Shown here in pieces: positions 24,804 through 31,801 of a stretch of 43,197 bases of DNA. The translations under genes and the position numbers were made by a program. The DNA comes from a virus: positions 1-43,197 of the IMG/VR virus record IMGVR_UViG_3300042922_000227, one strand, 5' to 3'. Position 1 is the first letter of the stretch; every line of letters begins with the position of its first letter. The notes beneath the pieces are model-generated. The model had not been told where the DNA came from. It worked only from the letters and a program-made list of their open reading frames with translations, and ran no database searches.

Positions 24804-24966
24804 GTGACACCTCCTCTTCCTTCTCTGCCATCGCGACGCCGTCGGCGATGGCTTGCTTGATGTCCTCTTCGGGAAGTCCGTGCTCACGTGCGAGGACGAC
24901 GAACCGGTGCACGTCACGGCCGACCATGTGCAGGTGCGTGACCGCTGCCTGCTGCCTGCCGTTCAT
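24721..24966 (-). CDS. hypothetical 81-aa protein overlapping the HNH gene
   Basis: ATG 24966 overlaps the upstream stop by 4 bp. The helical N-terminal two thirds (AVTHLHMVGRDVHRFVVLAR, EHGLPEEDIKQAIADGVAMA) look like real protein. The last 27 residues lie over the HNH gene in another frame. Function unknown. Confidence 0.5.
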   Translation of the reverse strand: MNGRQQAAVTHLHMVGRDVHRFVVLAREHGLPEEDIKQAIADGVAMAEKEEEVSHGGQQAHPVRGAAAGQAHLPVLRRESA

Positions 24967-25361
24967 GCGGGGACCTTCGTGATCCCGAGGTCGAACAGGC
25001 GCTGCTTCGCGTCCTCGGTGCGGACCGGCGCCCACTCCTGCTTCACGTTCTCCGTGAACAGCACCCACCGCTTCGAACCCGACGGCGACGGAACGAGGAT
25101 CGGAACTTCCTCGGACTCCTCCACCCACGACGGGATCGCGTAGCCGGTGGCCCGGGCTTCGTCGCCCTTGCTGTGGACGTGCTCGTGGCAGTGGAGGCAC
25201 AGGGCGACGAGGTTCGACATGACGTGTCGGCCTCCTCGGGATCGGAACTTCCGGTGGTGGAGGTGCAGGGGCGCGTACGCCAGAGTTCCGCACCGTTCGC
25301 ACTTGTTGCCGGCCCTCGAGAGCACGATGTTCCTGACCGCGGTCGGGATGCCGGCGCTCAT
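24963..25361 (-). CDS. HNH endonuclease
   Basis: 132 aa, ATG overlapping the methyltransferase stop by 4 bp. The HNH core is RNIVLSRAGNKCERCGTLAY, APLHLHHRKFRSRGGRHVMS, NLVALCLHCHEHVH with H, N and H in their usual places and two CxxC pairs for zinc. The C-terminal half (WVLFTENVKQEWAPVRTEDAKQRLFDLG) is unassigned. Neighbour of a cytosine methyltransferase, so a restriction partner is possible but unproven. Confidence 0.88.
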   Translation of the reverse strand: MSAGIPTAVRNIVLSRAGNKCERCGTLAYAPLHLHHRKFRSRGGRHVMSNLVALCLHCHEHVHSKGDEARATGYAIPSWVEESEEVPILVPSPSGSKRWVLFTENVKQEWAPVRTEDAKQRLFDLGITKVPA

Positions 25362-26332
25362 GCCGCGACCGCTTCTGTCGTTTGAACCGATCCAGCCAGC
25401 GCCGCGGTGATGATGGCCTGGCCGAAGAGGGGTGGGACGGCGTTGCCGATCTGCAGGAACCGCTTCCCCTGGGTGCCGTGGAACGGGAACCCGTCGGGGT
25501 AGGTCTGCAGCCGGGCGGCCTCGTCAGCGGTAAGCCGGAGCGAGGTCTTCGACTGCTCCCCGTGGAAGTGGTGCTCTCGGGCGGTGATGCGAGGGTCGCC
25601 GGCGACGGTGGTCGCGGGCATGCCCTTCCACCGCCAGGCTGCGATCTCCGGGCGGAGTTCGCCGAGCGCTTCGGACATGCTCACCCAGGGGAGGACGCCC
25701 CGGTCGCGCCGTCCGGGCTGCAGCGGGTAGTACCGCGAGTGCGACGGAACCGGGAGCGCAGCCGCGATGCCGTCACGTCTCGCCACGAGCACCGCCCGCC
25801 GCCTCGTCTGCGGCACCCCGTACTGCTCCGTACTCAGGACCCCGGTCACGACCGAGTAGCCGAGCGCCCGCATCTGCATCGCGACCGCCTCCCACACCGG
25901 CAGCACCGCAGGCACCTGCTCGAGCACCACGTGCATCGGACCCGAGTGCGCCACGTACGCCAGCGGAGACAGCACCAACGCCGTCCGATCATCGAGACCA
26001 AAGGCGCTCGCCGCATCTCGGAGGGCGGTGCCCTTCTGTGCCCACGCGCCGGTCTGGATCAGCGACAGGACATCGTCGAGCGCCTTCCTGCCCGAACCTT
26101 TCCCCGCGACGCTGAACGTCTGGCACGGCGGCGACGCGATGAGGAGGTCGTGGCCGGGGATGATGGCTGGGTCGGCGAGCCCGTCCCAGACGTCGTGGTA
26201 GGCGGTGTGCATCCCAGCTGCGTCGCGCGAGGCCACGGCCTCGGGCATCAGCTCCACGCCGTGCTCGAGGATGCCGAGGCGCTGGCAGGCGACGCCCCAG
26301 CCGGTGCCAGCGAACAGGTCGAGGGTGATCAT
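25358..26332 (-). CDS. DNA cytosine-5 methyltransferase
   Basis: 324 aa. Motif I is DLFAGTGW (5-12), motif IV SPPCQTFS with the nucleophile Cys70, motif VI EQV (138-140) in place of the usual ENV, motif VIII QTRRRAVLVA, and motif X QIGNAVPP near the C-terminus. It transfers a methyl group from S-adenosylmethionine to cytosine. The target site cannot be read from sequence. In phages it protects DNA from host restriction. The EQV variant keeps the key Glu. An HNH gene lies directly downstream. Confidence 0.93.
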   Translation of the reverse strand: MITLDLFAGTGWGVACQRLGILEHGVELMPEAVASRDAAGMHTAYHDVWDGLADPAIIPGHDLLIASPPCQTFSVAGKGSGRKALDDVLSLIQTGAWAQKGTALRDAASAFGLDDRTALVLSPLAYVAHSGPMHVVLEQVPAVLPVWEAVAMQMRALGYSVVTGVLSTEQYGVPQTRRRAVLVARRDGIAAALPVPSHSRYYPLQPGRRDRGVLPWVSMSEALGELRPEIAAWRWKGMPATTVAGDPRITAREHHFHGEQSKTSLRLTADEAARLQTYPDGFPFHGTQGKRFLQIGNAVPPLFGQAIITAALAGSVQTTEAVAA

Positions 26333-26673
26333 GAGTCGTCACCCATCGCGAGAGGCTGACCGCCAACGGCGCGTGCGGCGGGGATGCCCATGCGTGCGCG
26401 GCGTGCTCCGATGGCGCCGCGTGTCTGTCCGAGTTCGCGGGCAATTTCCCCGTCGGTTGCGCCTTCACTGTTGCGCCGGCGGATGATGGCGTCGCGTTCT
26501 TCGCGGGTCACTCGTGCGGGCGTGGTGGTGGGTGCTTCGGGGATGACCTTGATGACGAGTGCGCGGAGCAGGGTGGACACTTCGGTGCCCTGCTTGGTTG
26601 CTTCCCGGTTGAGGGTCTTGAAGCGGTGGCGGGGGATGTGCACGAGGACGGGAACGTCGAAGTCGTCGGTCAT
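26329..26673 (-). CDS. hypothetical protein with RHH-like and HTH regions
   Basis: 114 aa. The N-terminus VPVLVHIPRHRFKTLNREATKQGTEVSTLL has the strand-helix-helix look of a ribbon-helix-helix domain. The C-terminal part (RRRNSEGATDGEIARELGQT, RGAIGARRARMGI) looks like a homeodomain-like helix-turn-helix. DNA binding is therefore likely. It overlaps both flanking methyltransferase genes by 4 bp and could control them. Confidence 0.65.
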   Translation of the reverse strand: MTDDFDVPVLVHIPRHRFKTLNREATKQGTEVSTLLRALVIKVIPEAPTTTPARVTREERDAIIRRRNSEGATDGEIARELGQTRGAIGARRARMGIPAARAVGGQPLAMGDDS

Positions 26674-27176
26674 GATGCGACCGCCGTCCGCTGGTCGATG
26701 AAGTGCCCTGCGATGCCGCAGTTTCGGAGCAGCTCGACGTCCTCATCTCCGTAGGCGAGCAAGACGCTTGGAGCGCCGCTGTTCGCGACCGGCGCCGTCA
26801 GGTCTGGCTTCAGAAAGGTCAGACGACCACGGATGAAGAGGAGCGCGTCGGCGTGAGGCCAGACGTGGTCCTGGAACGCAGCGGTGTCGGTGCGCGCGAA
26901 GATGAGAGCTGTGCCGTGGCCGTGGCGTGCCATGCGTTCGAGCCACACGCCCATGACTGCGCCGTAGGGCGGATTCATCCACACACGGCCGTTCCAGGGG
27001 AGCGACAGTCCGTCGCCGTGCGTCTCTGGCGTGTAGACCTCGTCGGCGGTCGACCAGCCGGGCGCTCCGCAGGGGTCGAGGTCGAAGTGGCCAAGAGCGT
27101 CGAGCACCCAACGTGGGGTGAGCCACCGCTCGGTCTCCTTGGTGGTCGCAGGCAGGTTCATCAGCTTCCCGCCCAT
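26670..27176 (-). CDS. DNA N6-adenine methyltransferase, phage type
   Basis: 168 aa from ATG 27176, overlapping the RusA stop by one base; ATG 27161 is possible. The signature of the phage Dam-like family is plain: ERWLTPRWVLDALGHFDLDP, CG near 36-37, GLSLPWNGRVWMNPPYGAVM with NPPY at 68-71, then ALIFARTDTAAFQDHVW and LLFIRGRLTFLKPD. It methylates adenine, probably to block restriction. It is the second methyltransferase in the operon. Confidence 0.92.
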   Translation of the reverse strand: MGGKLMNLPATTKETERWLTPRWVLDALGHFDLDPCGAPGWSTADEVYTPETHGDGLSLPWNGRVWMNPPYGAVMGVWLERMARHGHGTALIFARTDTAAFQDHVWPHADALLFIRGRLTFLKPDLTAPVANSGAPSVLLAYGDEDVELLRNCGIAGHFIDQRTAVAS

Positions 27177-27571
27177 CAGGCACCTGCCGCGGTGAAGACG
27201 TCGATCTCGGTGCGGGGGTTGTCGGCGTCGTGGTGCTTGCTGATGATCAGCGACACGATCTGGGAGTCGTCGGCCCACGCGAGCCCGTTGAGGGCGTCGA
27301 GACAGAGCTTCCCGAGATTGTCGGCGTCGACTCGGCGGTTGTCGTTGCGGAAGAACCGCAGACGGACGTTGAGCTTCCCCGTGACGGGGGTCTCGATGGT
27401 GTGGCGGACACCGAGGGCGCGGTGGAACTCGGCGGCGATGCCGGCTTCCGCAGAGATGGTGCGCTTCGGGGTGAAGGTGCGGCCCTTCCCGAAGCGGGGC
27501 CTGCCCTTCGGGATGGGTTGGCCGGGGATCGTGAGTTTCAGGATCCGGTACGTGCCAGAGTTGTCGAACAC
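27176..27571 (-). CDS. RusA-like Holliday junction resolvase
   Basis: 131 aa from GTG 27571, behind GGAAGAGA. RusA features: TIPGQPIPKGRPRFGKGRTF at the N-terminus and the acidic motif RRVDADNLGKLCLDALNGLA plus WADDSQI, with Asp residues that bind the metal. It resolves branched recombination or replication intermediates so DNA can be packaged. It is part of the Sak4/exonuclease/RusA recombination set. Confidence 0.9.
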   Translation of the reverse strand: MFDNSGTYRILKLTIPGQPIPKGRPRFGKGRTFTPKRTISAEAGIAAEFHRALGVRHTIETPVTGKLNVRLRFFRNDNRRVDADNLGKLCLDALNGLAWADDSQIVSLIISKHHDADNPRTEIDVFTAAGA

Positions 27572-27613
27572 GCTGGTCTCTCTTCCTGGAATGGAGGGGT
27601 TGCGAGGGTGGAA

Positions 27614-27645
27614 GGGGCGGCGGATGTTGGCGCATCTGCCGCCCC
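27614..27645 (-). terminator. hairpin between Sak4-like and RusA genes
   Basis: Thirteen-bp arms GGGGCGGCGGATG (27614-27626) and CATCTGCCGCCCC (27633-27645), with one G-U type mismatch and a 6-nt loop. It lies in the 82-bp gap and may attenuate early transcription. Confidence 0.7.
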
Positions 27646-27653
27646 GGTTCAGG

Positions 27654-28589
27654 TCAGGCGTCTCGGTAAGCGGAGCGGATGACGGTGAGGACGTTGTCGG
27701 ACGCGTGCGCGGCTTTCGCTGCGGCGCCGAGTGCGGCGATCGCGTCCTTGTCGCCTTGCGCGTCGTTGAGCTCGGCGAGCCAGTCGCGGCCGGACTCGTC
27801 GGGTTCCTGCGTCTCCTCGACGACGGGGGTGGCGTACGCGGACCGGCCGGTCTCGACATCAGCAAGGCCGAGGGCCCGCCAGAACGCGTCCATCGTGAAG
27901 TTCGGCCAGTCCTTCGGCTCGTCGAGCTGCAGCCGCACCGACCGCACCTTCGAGAGCGTGTACTGGCCGCGGACGGGCATGTGGATGACGGCGTCGACGT
28001 CGTAGGGGAGGCCCTTCTCGGCTTTCACCTTCCACACCTTGTCGCCGGTCGGTACCGTGCGTCCTGTGCGTGGGTCCTTGCCCATCGCGGCGACCTCTTC
28101 GTACCGGGCGGTGATGATCGCCGGCCCGTCGTGGAGGCGGAGGACGTCGATGATGTCCCGCCAGTGGGCCTTGTGCTTGTTCCAGATGTCGACGCCGATC
28201 GTGGAGTCACCACCCCGGTTGCCCTTGCGTGCGGCACGCTGGTTCGCGTCGACCTGGGCGTTCTCGCTGATCGTGTCCCACACCTTCGTGCCGGAGTCGA
28301 CGACGATCAGGGTGGGCTTGTCGCCCTTCGGTTCCGCGGCTGCTTCGTGGATGATCTTCCGGAGGCCGGTGATGGTGCCGTCGTACTCGACGATGTCGAA
28401 GTCGGCGCCGGGGATGAGCGCGTACTCGTCTGGGTCCTGCTCGCCGTGACCGACCCAGAGGGTGCGGCCGACGAGCTCTGATGCTGATGCCTGAGCGGCG
28501 AGGAACGACTTCCCTGCACCTTCGCCGCCTGCAGCGAGGAGCAGCGGCCATGAGGGCTTGCCGGTGGGCTTCCTGGTTGCAATGGTCAC
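27654..28589 (-). CDS. Sak4/RecA-like AAA ATPase
   Basis: 311 aa. Walker A is AAGGEGAGKSF (about 19-29), Walker B TLIVVDSGTKVWD near 95-105, followed by a motif like that of phage RecA-like single-strand annealing/ATPase proteins (AIITARYEEVAAMGKDPRTG). The C-terminal tail is acidic and Ala-rich. Sak4-type proteins load on single-stranded DNA, often with SSB, in phage homologous recombination. A PD-(D/E)XK exonuclease gene two genes upstream is the likely partner. DnaB-like function is less likely because a helicase gene is present elsewhere. Confidence 0.85.
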   Translation of the reverse strand: MTIATRKPTGKPSWPLLLAAGGEGAGKSFLAAQASASELVGRTLWVGHGEQDPDEYALIPGADFDIVEYDGTITGLRKIIHEAAAEPKGDKPTLIVVDSGTKVWDTISENAQVDANQRAARKGNRGGDSTIGVDIWNKHKAHWRDIIDVLRLHDGPAIITARYEEVAAMGKDPRTGRTVPTGDKVWKVKAEKGLPYDVDAVIHMPVRGQYTLSKVRSVRLQLDEPKDWPNFTMDAFWRALGLADVETGRSAYATPVVEETQEPDESGRDWLAELNDAQGDKDAIAALGAAAKAAHASDNVLTVIRSAYRDA

Positions 28590-28789
28590 GATCGCGCTCC
28601 CATCACGTCGAGAATGGTCTCCGCAAGCGCGCGGGCGTAGTTGCCGTGCATCACACTGCCGGTGCCATTGCGATCGTTCTGCAGGTGTACCGCGTCTTCA
28701 AACCCGGGCCACTCATAGGGGTACGTCACCTCGACATAGTCGAGGGGGGCGGGCAGCCGAACGGCGCGCTCCTTGGTCTGCTCGGTCAT
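28586..28789 (-). CDS. hypothetical 67-aa protein
   Basis: ATG 28789 overlaps the exonuclease stop and its own stop overlaps the ATPase start, both by 4 bp. The sequence LPAPLDYVEVTYPYEWPGFE, HLQNDRNGTGSVMHGNY has no family I recognise. It lies between exonuclease and annealing-type ATPase. Confidence 0.65.
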   Translation of the reverse strand: MTEQTKERAVRLPAPLDYVEVTYPYEWPGFEDAVHLQNDRNGTGSVMHGNYARALAETILDVMGARS

Positions 28790-29625
28790 GCGATGGATCC
28801 TTCTTGGAACATGAGCCACGTCGGCGGCTGCAGCGGGTCGGGGTTGATGGGGTAGCCGGGGAACTCGTCAGCGGCGACGCAGGCGGCGTACGTCTCGAGG
28901 GCGCGCCTGCCCTTCGCTGCGGCGATCTCCGCGAACTCGGGTGCGAGGGAGTACACGCCGACGAGGTACGGGGGTTCGACTTCCGCGACGACGAACTTCA
29001 TCGGGAGGGTGAAGTCACCGGTGACGAGTCCGTACTGGTGCAGGTACCACCACTCCTGCACGTGATAGCCGAAGTTCGCGACGGTGCGGGCGAACTCCTC
29101 GGGTGCGGCGCCCTTCGCCGAGGTCTTCAGGTCCACGGCGGTCGGGTCGGTTGCGGTGAAGTCCGGCAGGTAGTCGAACCGGGCGCGCATCTCGACGCCG
29201 GTCTCCGGGTCGGTGGCGAACACGGACGCTTCCGCGTTCCCCGGCTGCTCGAACAGTGCCCGGGCGATCGGGTGGGCGAGGACCGCTTCGGTCATGTCGT
29301 CGACCTGCTGCGCGACTGCAGCCTTCACCGGGGTGTTGCCGGCGGCACGCTGTTCCTCGATCCACTCCTTCGCAGCCTTGGTGGAGGCGGCGCCGTTCGA
29401 CGCGAGGAGACCGTCGGGGATAGCGACGGTTGGTGCACCGGTGCCGAGCACCTTGGAGTGGACGGCGGTGCCGAGGTCGAATTCCTTCTTCGGCGGCTGC
29501 GGGTGGTCGCGGTCCCACTTGTAGCGGGCTGGGGAGTCGAGGAGCTTGCGGGCTTGGGTGGAGGACAGCTCGGGGCGGGAGTGGTAGGCGCTCTCCTCGA
29601 GGTCCAGCAGAATCTGGTTCACCAT
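28786..29625 (-). CDS. PD-(D/E)XK exonuclease (RecE/lambda exo-like)
   Basis: 279 aa from ATG 29625 with GAAGGAGA upstream; a much longer open frame upstream is ignored. It has the layout of phage PDDEXK exonucleases: YHSRPELSSTQARKLLDSPA, LGTAVHSKVLG, MRARFDYLPDFTATDPTAVD and then LKTSAKGA (D-L-K-T is the catalytic D-x-K), followed by YHVQEWWYLHQYG. It should resect double-stranded ends so the Sak4-like protein can act on single strands. Confidence 0.85.
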   Translation of the reverse strand: MVNQILLDLEESAYHSRPELSSTQARKLLDSPARYKWDRDHPQPPKKEFDLGTAVHSKVLGTGAPTVAIPDGLLASNGAASTKAAKEWIEEQRAAGNTPVKAAVAQQVDDMTEAVLAHPIARALFEQPGNAEASVFATDPETGVEMRARFDYLPDFTATDPTAVDLKTSAKGAAPEEFARTVANFGYHVQEWWYLHQYGLVTGDFTLPMKFVVAEVEPPYLVGVYSLAPEFAEIAAAKGRRALETYAACVAADEFPGYPINPDPLQPPTWLMFQEGSIA

Positions 29626-29732
29626 GTGCGCATCTCCTTCTTCCACTGGCGGAGCATGAGCCACCGGCTGAACGGTCCGGGGAGGGTGGCCCACTCGGAC
29701 GGGTCGGAACGGTCCCAGCCGACGGGGATCAT
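29619..29732 (-). CDS. hypothetical 37-aa protein
   Basis: ATG 29732 overlaps the upstream stop by 4 bp and the stop lies 7 bp into the exonuclease gene. The peptide (MIPVGWDRSDPSEWATLPGP, then FSRWLMLRQWKKEMRTW) is Trp-rich and basic at its end. The gene fits the coupled operon, but no function can be given. Confidence 0.5.
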   Translation of the reverse strand: MIPVGWDRSDPSEWATLPGPFSRWLMLRQWKKEMRTW

Positions 29733-30133
29733 GACCAGTCCCCGCTCTCGATGCGGGCGAGCTTGTCCACCGCGGCGCGAGCACGCTCCTGCTCGTAGGC
29801 ACGGACCTTCTCGCGGCTCAACGTGACGAGTTCTCGCCAGTTCTCGGCGCGGTTCTCGTTCCAGGCGTCCACCAGACCTTGCAGGTGCTTCCGCTCGGCA
29901 GACACCCCGCGGTTGCTGTCGATGTGGATGGATGCGAGCGGGACGTGGCTGGTGTACGTCGTACCGTCGTCGCGGCTGGCGGTGACCTTGACGTCCGCGA
30001 CGATGCTTCCCCCCTGGGCGAAGACGTTCGCCCAGGTGATGACGGTGGCTTCCGGGGCCGCTTCGGGGTCACACTTCGCGAGGGTGAACATGTTGCCGCC
30101 CGTGAGGTTGGTCGGCCAGGGCTTCCGAGTCAT
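29729..30133 (-). CDS. hypothetical 134-aa protein
   Basis: ATG 30133 overlaps the upstream stop by 4 bp. It has a beta-rich middle (ATVITWANVFAQGGSIVADVKVTASRDDGTTY is split by strands) and a charged helical C-terminus (ERKHLQGLVDAWNENRAENW, VRAYEQERARAAVDKLARI). No enzyme motif. Early gene of unknown role. Confidence 0.65.
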   Translation of the reverse strand: MTRKPWPTNLTGGNMFTLAKCDPEAAPEATVITWANVFAQGGSIVADVKVTASRDDGTTYTSHVPLASIHIDSNRGVSAERKHLQGLVDAWNENRAENWRELVTLSREKVRAYEQERARAAVDKLARIESGDWS

Positions 30134-30459
30134 CGCTGCACCCCGACTCGTTCGGTGAGGTCGCCGGCGGTCTTCGCCCACCAGACGTCGTGTTCGTGGC
30201 TGCCGACGGGGTGGGGGTTCTTCAGCAGGTCGCCGTTGTACGCGGCGATCAGGTTCGCGGTGCGCTGCTCTTCCAGCTGCGCGAGGGCGATGTGTGCGGA
30301 TGCGACGGCGGCGACGGCCTGCGGGTCGCGGGCGTAGACGGCGGTGTACTCGGCGTTGTCGAACGCGCCGATCGCATCGGTGTCGAGGAACCCGAGCAGC
30401 CTGCGTGCTTCTGCGGTGTGCTCTTCGGCCGCCTGCGGCCTTCTCGTGGTGGTGTTCAT
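30130..30459 (-). CDS. hypothetical 109-aa helical protein
   Basis: ATG 30459 with GGGGAGA upstream. Mostly helical and Ala-rich (EARRLLGFLDTDAIGAFDNA, AAVASAHIALAQLEEQRTAN). No known domain recognised. It shares 4 bp with its downstream neighbour. Confidence 0.65.
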   Translation of the reverse strand: MNTTTRRPQAAEEHTAEARRLLGFLDTDAIGAFDNAEYTAVYARDPQAVAAVASAHIALAQLEEQRTANLIAAYNGDLLKNPHPVGSHEHDVWWAKTAGDLTERVGVQR

Positions 30460-30487
30460 GGCGTGTCTCCCCGGGATGGGTGCGACG

Positions 30488-30613
30488 TCAGTCGCAGGAG
30501 TCGGTTTGGTCGGGTTCGGCGGCGCGGGCGATGGCCTTGCCGAAGAAGTCATCGTCGATGTCGGATGCGAACCAGCAGTCGTCGCACCCGCAGAGGACGC
30601 CGTGGGCGGTCAC
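30488..30613 (-). CDS. 41-aa Cys-rich protein
   Basis: GTG 30613 overlaps the upstream stop (GTGA). The peptide starts MTAHGVLCGCDDCWFASDID and has C-x-C-x-x-C plus a final Cys, so it may bind zinc. Very acidic (ASDIDDDFFGKAIARAAEPD). A putative gene supported by coupling. Function unknown. Confidence 0.5.
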   Translation of the reverse strand: MTAHGVLCGCDDCWFASDIDDDFFGKAIARAAEPDQTDSCD

Positions 30614-30846
30614 GGGAGCGCCGTAACGACGAGGTCGTCGAATGTGTGAGCCATGTCGAGCGACGTAGTGGGATCACCGGTCGTGACGTTGTTCCAACCG
30701 ACGTCGAGCCGCTCGAGCAGTTCGATCCGCGCGGTGCCGTCGGTGTCGACCTTTGCCGCGGCCATGAACGTGCCCGGCTTGGTGTTCTCGAGCATCACCG
30801 TCAGCAGCGTCGTGTCCAGGTTGACGACCTGGTGCACGGCGGTCAT
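30610..30846 (-). CDS. hypothetical 78-aa protein
   Basis: ATG 30846 overlaps the upstream gene by 4 bp. The sequence (VVNLDTTLLTVMLENTKPGT, VDTDGTARIELLERLDVGWN) looks beta-rich. No family recognised. Confidence 0.6.
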   Translation of the reverse strand: MTAVHQVVNLDTTLLTVMLENTKPGTFMAAAKVDTDGTARIELLERLDVGWNNVTTGDPTTSLDMAHTFDDLVVTALP

Positions 30847-31013
30847 GCGGCCACCCCCAGCATCGCGAGGACGTCAGCGGGATCGCCCGGGCAGGTGGCG
30901 AGGACGAGCGTGCGTGCCTTCGCCTTCTCCTGGTCGGTGAGCACGAACTCGGGTCGCGGGTCCACGGAGGACAGGTCGGTGGGGCCGGTGAAACCGGTCA
31001 TCGTGGGGCTCAT
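30843..31013 (-). CDS. hypothetical 56-aa protein
   Basis: ATG 31013 overlaps the upstream stop by 4 bp. The sequence MSPTMTGFTGPTDLSSVDPR, FVLTDQEKAKARTLVLATCP, DPADVLAMLGVAA is helical in its second half. No known domain recognised. Confidence 0.6.
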   Translation of the reverse strand: MSPTMTGFTGPTDLSSVDPRPEFVLTDQEKAKARTLVLATCPGDPADVLAMLGVAA

Positions 31014-31183
31014 CGGTTCACCCCAGGTGCGTTCACGACGGCGTGGACTCGGAGGATCGCGGCGACGAACAGGACGACGACAGCCCACACGAGGACAGGC
31101 CACAGGAGCGACACGGTCGGAACTCCGGACGCGAACACGGCGGCGACGAACGACAGGTACAGGAGGACGGCAGCGGTCTTCAC
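31010..31183 (-). CDS. 57-aa two-helix membrane protein
   Basis: GTG 31183 overlaps the upstream stop. Two transmembrane helices are clear: AVLLYLSFVAAVFASGV and LLWPVLVWAVVVLFVAAILRV. Early-expressed membrane proteins of this size may act in superinfection exclusion, but nothing here shows that. Confidence 0.65.
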   Translation of the reverse strand: MKTAAVLLYLSFVAAVFASGVPTVSLLWPVLVWAVVVLFVAAILRVHAVVNAPGVNR

Positions 31184-31290
31184 AGCGCACCCCCGCAAGC
31201 GATGCCGACAGCGGCGACGACGAGCGTGACACCGACCAGGGTGAGGAAGGCGCCGATGATGCGGTTCTCGAACCGCTCCTGCCGGGTCAC
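31180..31290 (-). CDS. 36-aa single-helix membrane protein
   Basis: GTG 31290 overlaps the stop of the HTH gene upstream (GTGA) and its stop overlaps the next GTG (GTGA). The peptide MTRQERFENRIIGAFLTLVG is followed by VTLVVAAVGIACGGAL, one transmembrane helix. It forms a pair with the next membrane gene. Confidence 0.6.
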   Translation of the reverse strand: MTRQERFENRIIGAFLTLVGVTLVVAAVGIACGGAL

Positions 31291-31493
31291 GAGACGGGCC
31301 TCTCCGACGGGAGGGACGCGAGCCAACGCTCACCCTCAGCCTTCGTGATGAGCGGCTTCATCTTCGCCGGGTACGACGCGACGAGGTCGCCGGCGCTGAT
31401 CGCTTCGCGGACGGTCGTGACCGAGAGGTCAACGGCCTTCGCGAAGTTGGGGATGGAGTACGCGAGCTTGTCGAGTACGGGGGTGTCGCTCAT
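31287..31493 (-). CDS. excisionase-like HTH protein
   Basis: 68 aa. The sequence LAYSIPNFAKAVDLSVTTVREAISAG, DLVASYPAKMKPLITKAEGERWL matches the MerR/HTH_17 excisionase-type domain: a helix-turn-helix, a turn and a beta hairpin that reads the DNA, then a final helix. As second gene of the early operon it is a good candidate for Xis, directing integrase to excise the prophage, or for a transcription regulator. Confidence 0.75.
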   Translation of the reverse strand: MSDTPVLDKLAYSIPNFAKAVDLSVTTVREAISAGDLVASYPAKMKPLITKAEGERWLASLPSERPVS

Positions 31494-31702
31494 GCTGCGG
31501 CTCCCATCAGTTCGTGGTGGGGCTGGCCGAGGGCGATCGCAATGCGGTCGAAGTGGTCGAGGTCGAAGGGGGCGTTGCCGTCGAGCTCGTCGGTGAGCAG
31601 GGTTACGGTGATGCCTGTGGCGGCTGCGAGGTCAGCGTCGGTGCGGTTCATCGACCGCAGCGACTGCCTGATCCTCCTGCCGGGGATGGTGGTGTGCGTC
31701 AT
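31490..31702 (-). CDS. Cro-like HTH regulator, first gene of early operon
   Basis: 70 aa from ATG 31702; the in-frame Mets at 31723 and upstream lie in the promoter. The XRE/Cro fold is IRQSLRSMNRTDADLAAATG, ITVTLLTDELDGNAPFDLDH, FDRIAIALG. The gene diverges from the repressor, and its ATG lies 7 bases after a -10 box, so its mRNA would be leaderless. It should oppose the repressor in the lysis-lysogeny decision. Confidence 0.8.
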   Translation of the reverse strand: MTHTTIPGRRIRQSLRSMNRTDADLAAATGITVTLLTDELDGNAPFDLDHFDRIAIALGQPHHELMGAAA

Positions 31703-31709
31703 AAGTGCA

Positions 31710-31738
31710 ACCATACGCGTCACTAGTGACGTGTGCAA
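31710..31738 (-). promoter_or_regulatory. early leftward promoter with operator in its spacer
   Basis: On the minus strand: -35 TTGCAC (31733-31738), a 17-bp spacer, -10 TATGGT (31710-31715). The predicted start is at or next to the A of the Cro-like ATG (31702), giving a leaderless transcript. Confidence 0.75.
31718..31731. promoter_or_regulatory. palindromic operator
   Basis: CGTCACTAGTGACG is a perfect 14-bp palindrome inside the promoter spacer. A copy at 35549-35562 matches it at 13 of 15 positions when the next T is included. It is the best candidate for the repressor/Cro binding site. Confidence 0.75.
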
Positions 31739-31783
31739 GCACGCACGGACGTGTTTCGTATCCTTTTGGCCGCATTACGCTGC

Positions 31784-31789
31784 TACTGT
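31784..31789 (+). promoter_or_regulatory. -10 box of leaderless repressor promoter
   Basis: TACTGT (TAnnnT) ends six bases before GTG 31796, so transcription would begin at the start codon. The -35 is poor (TCCTTT near 31761). The overlapping GTGACG (31788-31793) equals an operator half-site. Confidence 0.5.
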
Positions 31790-31795
31790 GACGGA

Positions 31796-31801
31796 GTGCA
31801 A
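31796..31801 (+). promoter_or_regulatory. start codon of repressor without ribosome-binding site
   Basis: No Shine-Dalgarno sequence precedes GTG 31796; the only purines upstream are ACGGA. This decides for leaderless translation over the upstream in-frame start at 31733, which lies beyond the promoter. Confidence 0.45.

Noticed and set aside
26703-28481. 592-aa plus-strand open frame
   Set aside because: Opposite the adenine methyltransferase, RusA and Sak4-like genes, all of which have clear motifs.
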